DNA of 48,606 nucleotides. Source: an uncultured Gemmatimonadota bacterium. Lineage in GTDB: Bacteria; Latescibacterota; UBA2968; UBA8231. Each line of letters starts with the position of its first letter. Position 1 is the first letter of the stretch. The position numbers and the translations under genes were made by a program. Shown one piece after another: positions 36,801 through 44,560 of the stretch. Under the pieces are notes generated by a model, which saw nothing but the letters and a program-made list of their open reading frames with translations, was not told where the DNA came from and ran no database searches. Location of the stretch: contig CAITNQ010000058.1 of the NCBI GenBank assembly GCA_903893785.1, positions 1-48,606 on the forward strand. Direction: 5' to 3'.

Positions 36801-37492
36801 GCATGGTACCAGTCGGCGCTCTCGGCCACGTCCGTCTGCTCGCCCCAGATCTCCGGCGAAGCCGGCGGCAGGTCGCAATACCAGTCATAGAAAGACAGCG
36901 AGACGCCGCCCATCAACTGGCAGAATCGAGCGCCGGCCGCGTAGCTCAACATGGACATCGCGGGTATGGGCGAGAAACCCACGATCCGATCCGGCCCGTG
37001 GCGCAGGATCGTGTGGAGGTTGGCCGCAGCGATGAGTTCGGTTACCTCGTCCCAGCTGGCGCGGCGCAGCCCGCCTTTGCCGCGCGCCGACTGGTACGCC
37101 TGCCGCGACTGCGGGTCGCTGACGACCTGGCGGTACGCAGCCACCGGGTCCTGGGGGTGCTGCGCCCGAGCGGCGCGCCACAGATCCAGTAACACACCGC
37201 GGACGTAGGGGTACTTGACCCGCAATGGGCTATACACATACCACGAGTAGCTGATGCCCCGCTGGCATCCACGCGGTTCATACGGGGGCAGTTCGGCATC
37301 GATGGTCGGGTAATCCAGAGCCTGCAGTTCCCAGACAACGATGCCGTTTTTCACGTAGATATCCCACGAGCAGGACCCGGTGCAGTTGACGCCGTGGGTA
37401 CTGCGGACCTTGCGGTCGTAGCTCCAGCGGTTCCGGTACAGCGACTCCCAGGTGCGTTCCCGGGGCGCAAACAGGTCCTGGATCCAGCTCAT
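33863..37492 (-). CDS. narG: Respiratory nitrate reductase alpha subunit NarG
   Basis: A 1209-residue molybdopterin enzyme reducing nitrate to nitrite. The ATG at 37492 overlaps the cytochrome c stop (ATGA); the frame is open further upstream but that is inside the cytochrome gene. The N-terminal FS0 cluster ligands are H33, C37, C41 ('HGVNCTGSC') and C76 ('PRGCQRG'). The molybdenum ligand is D207 in 'YDWYCDLPPASPEIWGEQTD'. There is no twin-arginine signal, so this is a cytoplasm-facing (canonical) Nar rather than an outward-facing archaeal-type one. Length is close to E. coli NarG (about 1247). Confidence 0.95.
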   Translation of the reverse strand: MSWIQDLFAPRERTWESLYRNRWSYDRKVRSTHGVNCTGSCSWDIYVKNGIVVWELQALDYPTIDAELPPYEPRGCQRGISYSWYVYSPLRVKYPYVRGVLLDLWRAARAQHPQDPVAAYRQVVSDPQSRQAYQSARGKGGLRRASWDEVTELIAAANLHTILRHGPDRIVGFSPIPAMSMLSYAAGARFCQLMGGVSLSFYDWYCDLPPASPEIWGEQTDVAESADWYHARFIATVGSNVLMTRTPDAHFLVEARHAGAKVVVFSPDFSQTSKVADEWIPLHQGSDGAFWMAVGHVILREWYADRGVPAFRDYLRQFTDAAFLVVLQPDDAGNYRAGALLRASQLASGQGQEHADWKFVVLDELSGELRLPKGTVGHRWQQQRGQWNLELEDAVTGAVIRPQLELGQQAAQAVGLSLTDFSEAAAPRNRIRNVPALEVTTVDGPVKVTTVMELYYAQYGVDRGLGGEWPQGYDDATQPFTPAWQERYTGVAGSVVVEFARDWARTAELTGGRCAVIIGAGVNHWYHNNLIYRSVINALLFCGCVGRSGGGLNHYVGQEKLVPQTSWAPIAFGADWGGPPRQQNSPSFHYLHSDQWRYDRAFTEICAVDNPDHPMAHGHTADKQALAVRLGWLPCYPQFDRPNHELLAAAQAAGAHSDDEIIAWLVGELQARRVRFAMEDPDNPECFPRLFYVWRGNALSSSAKGHEYFLKHYLGTHHNAVARECAGDQVHDVVWHDQVELGKMDLVVDLNFRMDTSALYSDIVLPAATYYEKDDLNSTDLHTFIHPLQAAIPPCWESRSDWQIFRELAQATSAMAPRYFSGPVKDLVVSPLQHDTPAELAQSTVKDWAKGECELIPGRTAPALRVVTRDYRELFNRFVSLGPRFRDQGLAMHGTHFDVADLYDEYRQTKPSETWGGQCYPSLRRDRDACEVILHFAPETHGELAWRAYVAESVKTGRDHTHLARDTRGVRYTFADLVAQPRRVLTTPFWTGITNGKRTYAAYCQNVEELIPFRTLTGRQHLYLDHEAYRAFGEHLPTFKPRAEQLQTRDLEFTPADGGLILNYLTPHGKWHIHSTYGDTLRMKTLSRGCYPVWVNDGDADLIGISDNDWVEIINDHGVVCTRAVVSARIPRGVCLLYHAPERTLGVPRSPSRGMRRAGVHNSLTRARLKPLFMIGGYAQFTYAFNYWGPQGVNRDNFVVIRKLDKPAY

Positions 37493-38691
37493 CGCACCTC
37501 GGTCGGGAACGTCGTGGCGGATCGCCGCGGTCGGCGGCGGCGGTACCACAGGGTCAGAGCCGACATGCCAGCCAGAGCGGCACCCGCACCCATGGGCACG
37601 AAAGTGGGCCCGGCGGCAGCGACGGAGGCCGGCCCTACGCCGGCCAGATAACGCCCAAGATGAAGGGCCTCCTGAGCCGTGACCGGGTGCAGTCCGTAGT
37701 GCGGGGCCATGACGCGGAAGGCGGTCTTCTCGATCGCCGAGGTCAAGGGCCCCTCGCCCCCCAACCTTGCCGCGGCGCCAGCCAGATCCGGTCCGAGTCG
37801 CCCGCCTTCCCCGTTGAGCGCATGGCATGCAGCGCAGGCCAGCCCCCCATTGCGCAGCGGCCGGTCGCCGTGGAACAGTGCCCTTCCCACGGCGGCGTCG
37901 GCCGGTGCCAGGGAGGCCCGGAAGCGGGCCTGGATGCGTTCCTGGGCGGCCTTGACGCGCGGTCGGAAGTCGGCGGCCCGCAGCAGCACGGCCAGTGAGT
38001 CGACCTGCGTCGGCGCCAATGGGCCGACGTTCTTCTCCATGCGTCGGACGGCTATACGCAGGGCGTCGAGGGGCCATGCCGTAGCCGGCGTCAGGTCCGG
38101 TCCGGTCAGTTTGGCGCCGGTCAGGCTGTGGCAACCGGCGCAGGTAGTGGCAAAACGCGCCGCGGCCAGGTCCTCGGACGGGGCCGCGGCGGCTGCCGAA
38201 TCCGCCTTCTGCGGGGCCGTCGGCGCCGTCGGCCTGCCGGCCGTGTCGGCACCGCCGACAGGACTGGGGGTCAAGGCGGGGCTGCCTCCCTCCGCCGCGC
38301 CAGCCACCACCCCCCCGTTGCGCGGGGAACTCACCGGGGCGTGGTCCGAGCTGCCGGTGCCCGCGGCCACCGGACGGGCGGCCGCCGGCGCCGGCGACAC
38401 CTCGGCCGGGGGGGCCGCGTTGGCGACCAGGAGACTCGCGGGCGGGGTCGGTACCACAGCGGGTGCAGAGTCAACCGCCGCCGCCCGGAGCGGCCAGGAT
38501 GCGATCGCCGCCGCGGCCAGTGCGGCGACAACGAGGCCGCGCCCGCGTGCCTGCGGTCGCCACCACCGCCCGACCCACGAATGGCTTGGCGCGTCCGACG
38601 CCCCGCGGCGTATGGCCCCGGGTCGTCGGGCCGGGTTCAGCCCCGCCCGAGGGCTCACCGGGCGGGACCGCAAATCGCTGGCAATGCACAT
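37489..38691 (-). CDS. Diheme membrane-anchored cytochrome c (NarC-like), first gene of nar operon
   Basis: A 400-residue protein from ATG 38691 (GAGG just upstream). An N-terminal signal-anchor (about 52-72) is followed by a ~100-residue Ala/Pro-rich linker. Two class-I haem motifs follow, CAGCH (184-188) and CAACH (286-290), with candidate axial methionines in 'RRMEKNVG' and 'FRVMAP'. A C-terminal membrane helix (about 365-383) precedes 'YRRRRPRR'. Its place before narG and its two haems recall NarC, the diheme cytochrome heading the Thermus narCGHJIK operon. It likely connects the periplasmic electron pool to Nar. Low-complexity linkers of this kind often vary in length. Confidence 0.8.
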   Translation of the reverse strand: MCIASDLRSRPVSPRAGLNPARRPGAIRRGASDAPSHSWVGRWWRPQARGRGLVVAALAAAAIASWPLRAAAVDSAPAVVPTPPASLLVANAAPPAEVSPAPAAARPVAAGTGSSDHAPVSSPRNGGVVAGAAEGGSPALTPSPVGGADTAGRPTAPTAPQKADSAAAAAPSEDLAAARFATTCAGCHSLTGAKLTGPDLTPATAWPLDALRIAVRRMEKNVGPLAPTQVDSLAVLLRAADFRPRVKAAQERIQARFRASLAPADAAVGRALFHGDRPLRNGGLACAACHALNGEGGRLGPDLAGAAARLGGEGPLTSAIEKTAFRVMAPHYGLHPVTAQEALHLGRYLAGVGPASVAAAGPTFVPMGAGAALAGMSALTLWYRRRRPRRSATTFPTEVR

Positions 38692-38762
38692 GGGGCCTCG
38701 GTCGTGGGGCGGACCGGCGCCGGGCAGGGACCATCCGCGGCGCCCGAATGCACATGGGTATT

Positions 38763-38778
38763 TTTCTTGAAACAGAAA
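38763..38778. promoter_or_regulatory. Palindrome overlapping the nar -10 region
   Basis: TTTCT-N6-AGAAA (38763-38778), with perfect 5-base arms, in the only AT-rich pocket upstream of the operon. It overlaps the predicted -10 and start site. Possible binding site of an unknown regulator. Confidence 0.35.
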
Positions 38779-38804
38779 TTAGGACCGTTTACTCTTTTTG
38801 TCAA
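38776..38804 (-). promoter_or_regulatory. Predicted sigma-70-like promoter of the nar operon
   Basis: On the - strand TTGACA (38799-38804) is a perfect -35, and TAATTT (38776-38781) is a weak -10 exactly 17 bases away. The expected start lies near 38768, giving a leader of about 77 bases to the cytochrome c ATG. It sits in a striking A+T island within GC-rich DNA. Confidence 0.55.
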
Positions 38805-38812
38805 GAACAAAA
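38796..38812. promoter_or_regulatory. 17-bp palindrome over the nar -35 box
   Basis: TTTTGT-N5-ACAAAA (38796-38812) has perfect 6-base arms and contains the -35 element. Its size and TTGT/ACAA ends recall sites of the CRP/FNR superfamily (for example redox or nitric-oxide sensors), though the spacing is not the canonical one. A repressor site over the -35 is the simplest reading. Confidence 0.4.
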
Positions 38813-38946
38813 CCCTCGCCCTGCGAGGGAGGCAGCCAGCACGCGGGAAAGGTGGGCGGTTTGCGGGCCCGGCCGTCGGCGCTGCTGGGGGTGAGTCGGG
38901 GTTGACCCGGGCCAACCCGTGCGCCGGCGTACCATGCCGGGCACAC

Positions 38947-38986
38947 AAAAAGGCGGGGGGCAGCCGGCGTCGCCGACTGCCCCCCG
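38947..38986 (-). terminator. Intrinsic terminator of the HYR lipoprotein gene
   Basis: Read on the - strand, a near-perfect hairpin (GGGGGG...CCCCCC outer arms at 38955-38960 and 38980-38985, with CAG/CTG and CGGCG/CGCCG inside) is followed by five T (38947-38951). It lies 35 bases past the lipoprotein stop and separates that gene from the nar operon. Confidence 0.85.
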
Positions 38987-39020
38987 AGTTCAGAGGAGAC
39001 CGCGCCAGGCGGCCCGGAGC

Positions 39021-40439
39021 TTACTTGCGCTTGCCCTGGCTCTGCGCCACGGTCACTGTGCTGGTGCGCACGGACTGGTTACCCGCCGCGTCGATGGCTT
39101 TGGCCGTGATGGTGTACACGCGGCCGGTGCCGTTGCCTTTGCGCTCGGCGCGGATCGAGACAGAAGCCGTACCGTCGCCGTGGTCGACAACGGCCCAGTC
39201 AGGCGCGGCGTCGCCATCACCGGTGCCGTTAACCGGCTCGTTACTGGTCACGGTGACCTGCAGCGCCACGGCAGGATCGCACAGATCCCGCGCCACCGCC
39301 TCGCCCACCTCGATCATGGCATGATTGGGCGGCCACACGCTGCTGGTGCTCAGCACCAGAGTCAGCTGCGGAGCCCGCGTGTCTGCCACGTGCACGATGC
39401 GCTGCGCGACGGCCCTGTTGCCCGCGGCATCGACCGCCGTATAGGTGATCGGGTAGTCGCCCTCGGCCAAGCTATTGACGGTGCCCTGGATCGACACGGC
39501 GACCGAGCCGTCGCACAGGTCAGTGGCAGTGGCCCCGACTTCGGTGTAGGCGTCGACATGGCACTCAAGCGTAGCCGAAGCACTGCCGTTGAGGGTGATG
39601 GTGGGCGGGGTCGTGTCCACAACGTGCACTGTCCGTGTCGCCGCGGCGGTGTTGCCGGCGGCGTCGCGGGCCGCATACGAGACCGTATAGTCGCCTGTCG
39701 CCTGCGTGTTGACCGAACCGCTGGGCGTCACGACCACGGCACCGTCACGGTCGTCTACGGCGGTTGCGCCCGGTTCCACGTAGGTGCCCACGTGGCACTC
39801 CAGCGTCAGCTCAGCCGGACCGTTCAGCGTGATCACCGGAGCAGTGACATCCGGTGGGGGAGGCGGCGGCGCGTAACCGGGAATCTGGAAGGTCCCGAGC
39901 AGGCGAGAGTCGCTGTCGAAGTTGGAGCCGCCGAAGCGGAAGCCGTACGTCTGCCCCGCCGTGACGTTGAAGGTATGGCTGCCGGTCAGGTCGAAACCGC
40001 CGGACGGGTACGAGCAGCAGTTGGCGGGGCCGGCGCTGACCAGGTTGACGGCGTTGCCGTCGACGAATGCGGTCAGGAACAAGCGCACCTGGAAGTAGGC
40101 GTGGTAACCGCTGTAGTGATACGGCACGGTCACCGCGCCAGTCTGGGTTGCTACCGTGCTGAACTGCCAGGTCTGGGTCGAGAAGGTGCTGCCGTAGCCC
40201 GTCAGCGCGTAGGTCATCTCCGGATCGGTGCTGGAACCGTCCGAGACGACGGTTACCGAGCCAGGTCCGTTGGCGGCCCATCCGCCGGCGGCTGCCACCT
40301 TGGCCGTCGCCATCACCGCAGCGTCCGCCCGGGCGGAACCGCTGGCCGGACCGGTGACCTGATTGCTGTTGCTGCCGCAGCCGGCGAGAGCCAGACTGAC
40401 CACAGTCAACGCCAAGAGTGAACTGCGCCCTCGTGTCAT
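39021..40439 (-). CDS. Lipoprotein with HYR/DUF5011-like Ig repeats
   Basis: A 472-residue protein. The start is ATG 40439 with GGGGGGAAG upstream. A lipobox 'LALAGC' ends the signal peptide, so the protein is lipid-anchored. Residues about 50-200 form a beta-rich domain with paired cysteines ('GPANCCSYPSGGFDLTGSHTFNVTAGQTYGFRFGG'). A proline run (PPPPPP) leads to two Ig-like DUF5011/HYR modules ('PPTITLNG...LECHVDAYTEVGATATD' type, each with a 'YTVSYAARDAAGN' strand) and a third, degenerate module. Such modules mediate adhesion or surface display. A sigma-54 promoter precedes it and the sigma-54 activator gene lies immediately upstream. Confidence 0.75.
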   Translation of the reverse strand: MTRGRSSLLALTVVSLALAGCGSNSNQVTGPASGSARADAAVMATAKVAAAGGWAANGPGSVTVVSDGSSTDPEMTYALTGYGSTFSTQTWQFSTVATQTGAVTVPYHYSGYHAYFQVRLFLTAFVDGNAVNLVSAGPANCCSYPSGGFDLTGSHTFNVTAGQTYGFRFGGSNFDSDSRLLGTFQIPGYAPPPPPPDVTAPVITLNGPAELTLECHVGTYVEPGATAVDDRDGAVVVTPSGSVNTQATGDYTVSYAARDAAGNTAAATRTVHVVDTTPPTITLNGSASATLECHVDAYTEVGATATDLCDGSVAVSIQGTVNSLAEGDYPITYTAVDAAGNRAVAQRIVHVADTRAPQLTLVLSTSSVWPPNHAMIEVGEAVARDLCDPAVALQVTVTSNEPVNGTGDGDAAPDWAVVDHGDGTASVSIRAERKGNGTGRVYTITAKAIDAAGNQSVRTSTVTVAQSQGKRK

Positions 40440-40510
40440 CGCTTCCCCCCCTGAGTTATTGGACCGAACCACCTCGGGCTCGGATCATATCGTGAACGCG
40501 CATTTACTTG

Positions 40511-40526
40511 TGCATTTTCCGTGCCA
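40511..40526 (-). promoter_or_regulatory. Sigma-54 (-24/-12) promoter of the lipoprotein gene
   Basis: On the - strand TGGCACGGAAAATGCA matches the consensus TGGCACG-N4-TTGCW with one mismatch (A for the first T of -12). The invariant GG and GC are 10 bases apart. The predicted start near 40499 gives a 60-base leader. A matching activator gene begins 316 bases farther upstream. Confidence 0.75.
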
Positions 40527-40551
40527 GACTCGCAGAGAGCCTATCAACGGC

Positions 40552-40568
40552 GCCGGATCTACCGGCGT
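40552..40568. promoter_or_regulatory. Palindrome near the sigma-54 promoter, candidate activator site
   Basis: CGCCGG-ATCTA-CCGGCG, perfect 6-base arms, 26 bases upstream of the -24 element. It could be an upstream activating sequence for the neighbouring activator or a repressor site. Confidence 0.4.
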
Positions 40569-40842
40569 AACGAATTGCTGCACAAACCTATGCGCTAGTT
40601 AACAGAGGGCATGGAAACAAGCGGCAGCACGATGCCATGGAATGGTTATAGGCATCACTTTGGGGCACTGTATCCAATTTGATGCAGCAAGAGAAGATGA
40701 CAGGCCAATCGCGAGGCTGATACTCGCCGGTCAGGCAGTACCGGGACGCGATGCCAGACAGGCTGGGGCCCGCCAACGGATGGCCGCAGGGCTGCGGTGC
40801 GGGGGTGGTCAGGCAGGGAAGCGGCGCGGACGGGCGGACGAC

Positions 40843-42324
40843 TCAGGGGCGACTGGTGTAAGCGGCTAGCCGGCGCTGCAGGGTGGCGCGCGAGATCCCC
40901 AGCACCTGCTGGGCGCGCTGGCGGTCGTGCCCGCACTGCTCCATCACCTGTAGGATATGGCGTCGCTCCAACTCGGCCAGGGTCATCACGGCTGCGGCGG
41001 GGCCGGTTGTCGCAGGGCGGAGGATGTCCGCCGGCAGATGCTCCGGCCCGATGGCCCCGTGGCCCGCCACCAGTGCGGCGAACCGCAGGCACGAGTCCAA
41101 CTGGCGCGCGTTGCCGGGCCACGCGTAGCCAACCAAAACCTCCAGCGCCGCCGGTAGGAGGTTGGCCTGGCTGTGGGTTTGGGAACGGATCCTGGCGAGC
41201 ATCCTCTCAGCCAACGCGGCGATGTCGTCCGGCCGTTCCCGCAGAGGTGGAATGTCGATGATGATGATGGCCAACCGGTAGTAGAGATCACCGCGGAATG
41301 TCCCCGCCTCGACCGCCTGACGCAGGTCGCGGTTGGTGGCCGCGATGAGTCGGATGTCGACCGTGTGCGCGTGTGTGTCGCCGACCCGGCGTACATCACC
41401 GCTCTCGAGGCAGCGCAGCATCTTGGCCTGGGATTTCAGGGCCAGCTCGCCGATTTCGTCCAGGAAAAGGGTGCCACCGTGGGCCGCCGCGACCAACCCG
41501 GAGGTTTCGTGCGTGGCCCCAGTGAAGGCGCCGCGCGCGTGGCCGAAGAGCTCGCTGTCCTCAACGCCGGTGGACAGGCGGGCGCTGTTGACCGCCACCA
41601 TGGGCCCAGCGGCACGACGTCCATGGGCGTGAATGGCGCGGGCCAGCAGGTCCTTGCCGGTCCCACTCTCGCCCAGCAGCAGGACGGGGTAGTCGGTGGT
41701 GGCGCTCAGGCGGGCCAACTCGACCACACGCCGCATGGCCGGGCTGACGGCGACCAATTGGGCGAAGCCGCCCGCGACGTCGGGGGGCGCCAAGCCCACT
41801 GCGGGGGGTTCGGTAGCACCAGACTCGACCGCCGGCTGGGCGCCCGACTCGAGTCGTTCGAGATCCCGATGCCGAACCACCAGCAACTGCAGCAGAGGCG
41901 CCAACGCGGTCCACAGCTCCTGCTCGTCGGGGCGGAACGATTCCGCTCGGCGGTCAGCCACCTCGACGGCCCCCTGGGTGGTGGGCACCGCCAGGCGCCA
42001 GGTGGGCTGGTCCACAGCCACCTGCCAGAGGCGCGGCCGCTGTTCCAGGTGGGCGCGCAGCGATGGCACGTCAGCTGCAGCGTCTTGGCCGGACCAGCGA
42101 GCCGGACCCGGCCACAGCTCGTAAACCCGTCCCGTACCCCGGCGGCGATCCAGCAGGTGCACCGCCACGACCGTGAAGCCTACCCCCCCGGCCCGCAGCA
42201 GGCGCGCGGTCTCCTCGGCACAGGCCGGCAAATCGGCGCTGTGGGTCAAGCGAGCGATGGCGTTGGCCAGGTTACGCTGCAGCCCCTGCTGGAACAGCTT
42301 CCGAATCATAGTTACCTGGTTCAC
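40843..42324 (-). CDS. Sigma-54-dependent transcriptional activator (GAF-like, AAA+, Fis HTH)
   Basis: A 493-residue enhancer-binding protein. Residues about 30-150 form a GAF-like sensor domain rather than a receiver. The AAA+ domain has Walker A GESGTGKD (218-225), the sigma-54-contacting loop GAFTGA (265-270), Walker B 'GGTLFLDE' (283-290), and the later 'DLYYRL' and 'LRERPDDI' motifs. The last ~45 residues are a Fis-type helix-turn-helix ('HDRQRAQQVLGISRATLQRRL'). The sensor ligand is unknown. The nearest sigma-54 promoter drives the adjacent lipoprotein gene, its likeliest target. Confidence 0.9.
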   Translation of the reverse strand: MNQVTMIRKLFQQGLQRNLANAIARLTHSADLPACAEETARLLRAGGVGFTVVAVHLLDRRRGTGRVYELWPGPARWSGQDAAADVPSLRAHLEQRPRLWQVAVDQPTWRLAVPTTQGAVEVADRRAESFRPDEQELWTALAPLLQLLVVRHRDLERLESGAQPAVESGATEPPAVGLAPPDVAGGFAQLVAVSPAMRRVVELARLSATTDYPVLLLGESGTGKDLLARAIHAHGRRAAGPMVAVNSARLSTGVEDSELFGHARGAFTGATHETSGLVAAAHGGTLFLDEIGELALKSQAKMLRCLESGDVRRVGDTHAHTVDIRLIAATNRDLRQAVEAGTFRGDLYYRLAIIIIDIPPLRERPDDIAALAERMLARIRSQTHSQANLLPAALEVLVGYAWPGNARQLDSCLRFAALVAGHGAIGPEHLPADILRPATTGPAAAVMTLAELERRHILQVMEQCGHDRQRAQQVLGISRATLQRRLAAYTSRP

Positions 42325-42456
42325 TGGGGAGGCAGTACCCGGTCGTCATGGGACATGGCGGCCACGGGGCAGCAACCGGATCCCGGGGGCACCCGTCGAG
42401 GCCCGGAAGGGGGTGACCAAGGGGCGCCACCTGCCACCCCGAGTCGACGCCGCGGC

Positions 42457-42485
42457 AATATACCTTTGGGCCGCCCGCCGGCCAA
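42457..42485 (-). promoter_or_regulatory. Candidate promoter of the sigma-54 activator gene
   Basis: On the - strand TTGGCC (42480-42485) and TATATT (42457-42462) are 17 bases apart; the -10 matches 5 of 6. It lies in the single AT pocket of the 258-base gap before the activator gene and predicts a leader of about 125 bases. Confidence 0.4.
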
Positions 42486-42582
42486 CCGGCATCCGCCTCC
42501 GGCACCCCCGGATCACCGAGCCCGGTCGGGCCCTGGCCTCACCACCGGCAGCGAACCGCGCCGGTCAACGCCGCGCTCGCCG

Positions 42583-44130
42583 TCACCCTTCACCCGACGG
42601 GTCGGCGCCCTCCGGTGGGCCGGCGTCCGCAACCGGCAGGAACCAGGCCAGCACCATCCCCGGCACGGCCAGAACGAAACTCAGCCCGAAGTTGGCGGGG
42701 TACCCCCAGGTGCCGGCCACGTACCCGCTGCAGATACCCGCGAACACGCCCGAAATACTCATCAGCCCCGAACCGATGGCAAAGTGGGCGGCACGGTACT
42801 CCTGCGCGCACGCCTGCATCAGGTAAACCGTCAGGACGGACGTGCCCAGCCCCCCGGCGAAGTTGTCGAAGCCGTGGACTGCGGCCACAGCCGCCAGGTT
42901 CCCTGCACCCATGAACGTCGGCACCGCCTGGCCGGTGTTTTGCGCCACCCAGGGTTGCAGGTACGAGGCCAACCCCATGTAAACCAGATTGGTCAAGTTC
43001 TGGGCCAACAGGAACGGCCAGAGCATGCGGCGCATGCCGTAGCGCTCGAGCAGGAATCCACCAACCAGGGCGCCGACGACTGAGCAGGGCAGCCCGACAC
43101 CGCTGGAAAGCCAGCCGTAGTGCTGCTTCAGGCCGGCGTCGACCAGGAAGGGCGAGACCATGGCCGACAACATGAACTCGCCGGTGCGGAGGAAGATGAC
43201 GAAGGCCAGCACCGGACCGATCCCCGGTCGGTCAAGAAAGCTGGAGAAGGCGCGGGCATAGAAGGAGTCGCGCCGGACCAGAGCCGCCTGAACGCGGTGC
43301 CGCAGCAACGAGGCCGCCAGCAGCGTGGCCAGGAGCAGCGCGCTGACAACGTTCGGGAAGGTGAACACGCGCAGGGCCGGCACCGAGGACTTCAGACCGC
43401 GCAGCCACTCCCCCTCGGTCACCGCGCGCACGCCCAAGACGACCAGCGCCAGGCAGGCCGCCGCGGCCAGGGAACGGAACCGCAGCACGCGCTCACCCAA
43501 ACTGCGCCAGGGCAAGCCCACGGCCTCTACCTGGGGCAGGAACAGGAGATGGTACGCCGCCAGCAGGCCCAACAGGCACCCTGCCAGGGCGAACCCCCAG
43601 GACCAGCTGTAGGTAGTGCTGACCGTGGCGACGACGCCGGTGCCCGTCATCATAGCAATGCGATAGGCCATGACGCGATAACCGAGGAAGCGCGTCTGCC
43701 CCGCCGCGTCCAGGGCCACCATGTAGAACCCGTCGACGGCCATGTCGTGGGTAGCCGCCAGCACGGCTCCGAGGAGGAACAGGGCGGCAACGATCTGCAC
43801 TCCGTGGGCTAGGGACGCACACAACCCGGCAACCAGAATGGCCACGGCCAGTGCTGCCTGCAGCGCCACCATCCAGCCGCGGCGCGTCCCATACTGGTCG
43901 ATCTGGGGCCCCCACAGGAATTTGAGCGCCCAAGACAGTCCGAGCAGACTGCTCAGACCGACCGCCTCCAGGCTGACGTGACGATCGCGCAGGAACAACG
44001 ATGAAAGGCTTCGTATTACCGTGAACGGCAACCCTTCGGCGAAGTAGGTGGTGAAGCACCAGACGTGCGGCGAACTCAGACGGCGCGGCGCCGGCACATC
44101 GACGGTTGAGGGCGACGGGGTGCAGGCCAC
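42583..44130 (-). CDS. AmpG-like MFS permease
   Basis: A 515-residue integral membrane protein from a GTG start at 44130 with GGAG six bases upstream. It has about twelve to fourteen membrane segments. The N-terminus 'CFTTYFAEGLPFTVIRSLSSLFLRDRHVSLEAVGL' and 'GLSWALKFLWGPQIDQYGTRRGWM' match the AmpG/PAT family, whose founding member imports anhydro-muropeptides. 'THDMAVDGFYMVALD' fits the same family. A few divergent relatives carry acetyl-CoA or unknown solutes, so muropeptide transport is likely but not shown. It stands alone between the activator gene and the signalling operon. Confidence 0.7.
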   Translation of the reverse strand: MACTPSPSTVDVPAPRRLSSPHVWCFTTYFAEGLPFTVIRSLSSLFLRDRHVSLEAVGLSSLLGLSWALKFLWGPQIDQYGTRRGWMVALQAALAVAILVAGLCASLAHGVQIVAALFLLGAVLAATHDMAVDGFYMVALDAAGQTRFLGYRVMAYRIAMMTGTGVVATVSTTYSWSWGFALAGCLLGLLAAYHLLFLPQVEAVGLPWRSLGERVLRFRSLAAAACLALVVLGVRAVTEGEWLRGLKSSVPALRVFTFPNVVSALLLATLLAASLLRHRVQAALVRRDSFYARAFSSFLDRPGIGPVLAFVIFLRTGEFMLSAMVSPFLVDAGLKQHYGWLSSGVGLPCSVVGALVGGFLLERYGMRRMLWPFLLAQNLTNLVYMGLASYLQPWVAQNTGQAVPTFMGAGNLAAVAAVHGFDNFAGGLGTSVLTVYLMQACAQEYRAAHFAIGSGLMSISGVFAGICSGYVAGTWGYPANFGLSFVLAVPGMVLAWFLPVADAGPPEGADPSGEG

Positions 44131-44531
44131 GAATCACTCCCGGTGTTCGAGTTGGGTGGGACCAGGTTCGTCCAGGCCGGTTGCGGGCCCGTGGCGCACA
44201 GCACACCGACCGCTGGTTCGCGCTGGTGGCCGCCCCAGGGCAGCCGCACGCTGGTGGCGTTGCCCGCCGGGCATCGGCGGCGGTGGGCGGTCGCCGCCCT
44301 GCTGGCGGCTGGCGTGACGGCCCTGGACAAAACGGCCGGCGCCTGCGGCCTTGGGGCGGCCGGTGTGTGGCAGCCCGCCCCGGGCCGTGGGACCGCCCCG
44401 GTCGGCATCAAGAGCGTCGTCACCACGACACCCATCGTCAAGGCGGCGGTGACTGGCGCCCGGAGCGCACTCCGGCGGTATTCAGGCTCTGCGCCTGATG
44501 TGCACCAATGCCGACGGATGTGGATTTTCGG

Positions 44532-44560
44532 TTGGCCTATTGTGGCAGCGGACGTACAAT
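44532..44560 (+). promoter_or_regulatory. Promoter of the REC-Hpt/REC-MBL operon
   Basis: TTGGCC (44532-44537) and TACAAT (44555-44560) are 17 bases apart; the -10 matches 5 of 6. The start is expected near 44567, about 129 bases before the first ATG. The same TTGGCC -35 occurs in the promoter predicted at 42457-42485. Confidence 0.5.

Larger units (their letters stand above)
38692..39020. other. Nar leader/promoter region and lipoprotein-gene terminator
   Basis: Intergenic. It contains the nar promoter with two palindromes, a 12-base direct repeat (AATGCACATGGG at 38683-38694 and 38747-38758, the first copy covering the cytochrome c start codon), and the intrinsic terminator of the lipoprotein gene. 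Confidence 0.6.
40440..40842. other. Regulatory intergenic region upstream of lipoprotein gene
   Basis: It has lower GC than its surroundings. It holds the sigma-54 promoter, a 17-bp palindrome (40552-40568), a second wide inverted repeat GATGCC-N14-GGCATC (40631-40656) and a small hairpin CCGCAG/CTGCGG (40784-40797). No gene is seen. Confidence 0.6.

Noticed and set aside
35525..37192. Long + strand frame of 555 codons opposite narG
   Set aside because: It is a mirror of the narG coding strand with shadow composition; narG itself is unmistakable.
33863..37492. Periplasmic (outward-facing) nitrate reductase
   Set aside because: NarG has no twin-arginine signal; only the Rieske part of NarI does.
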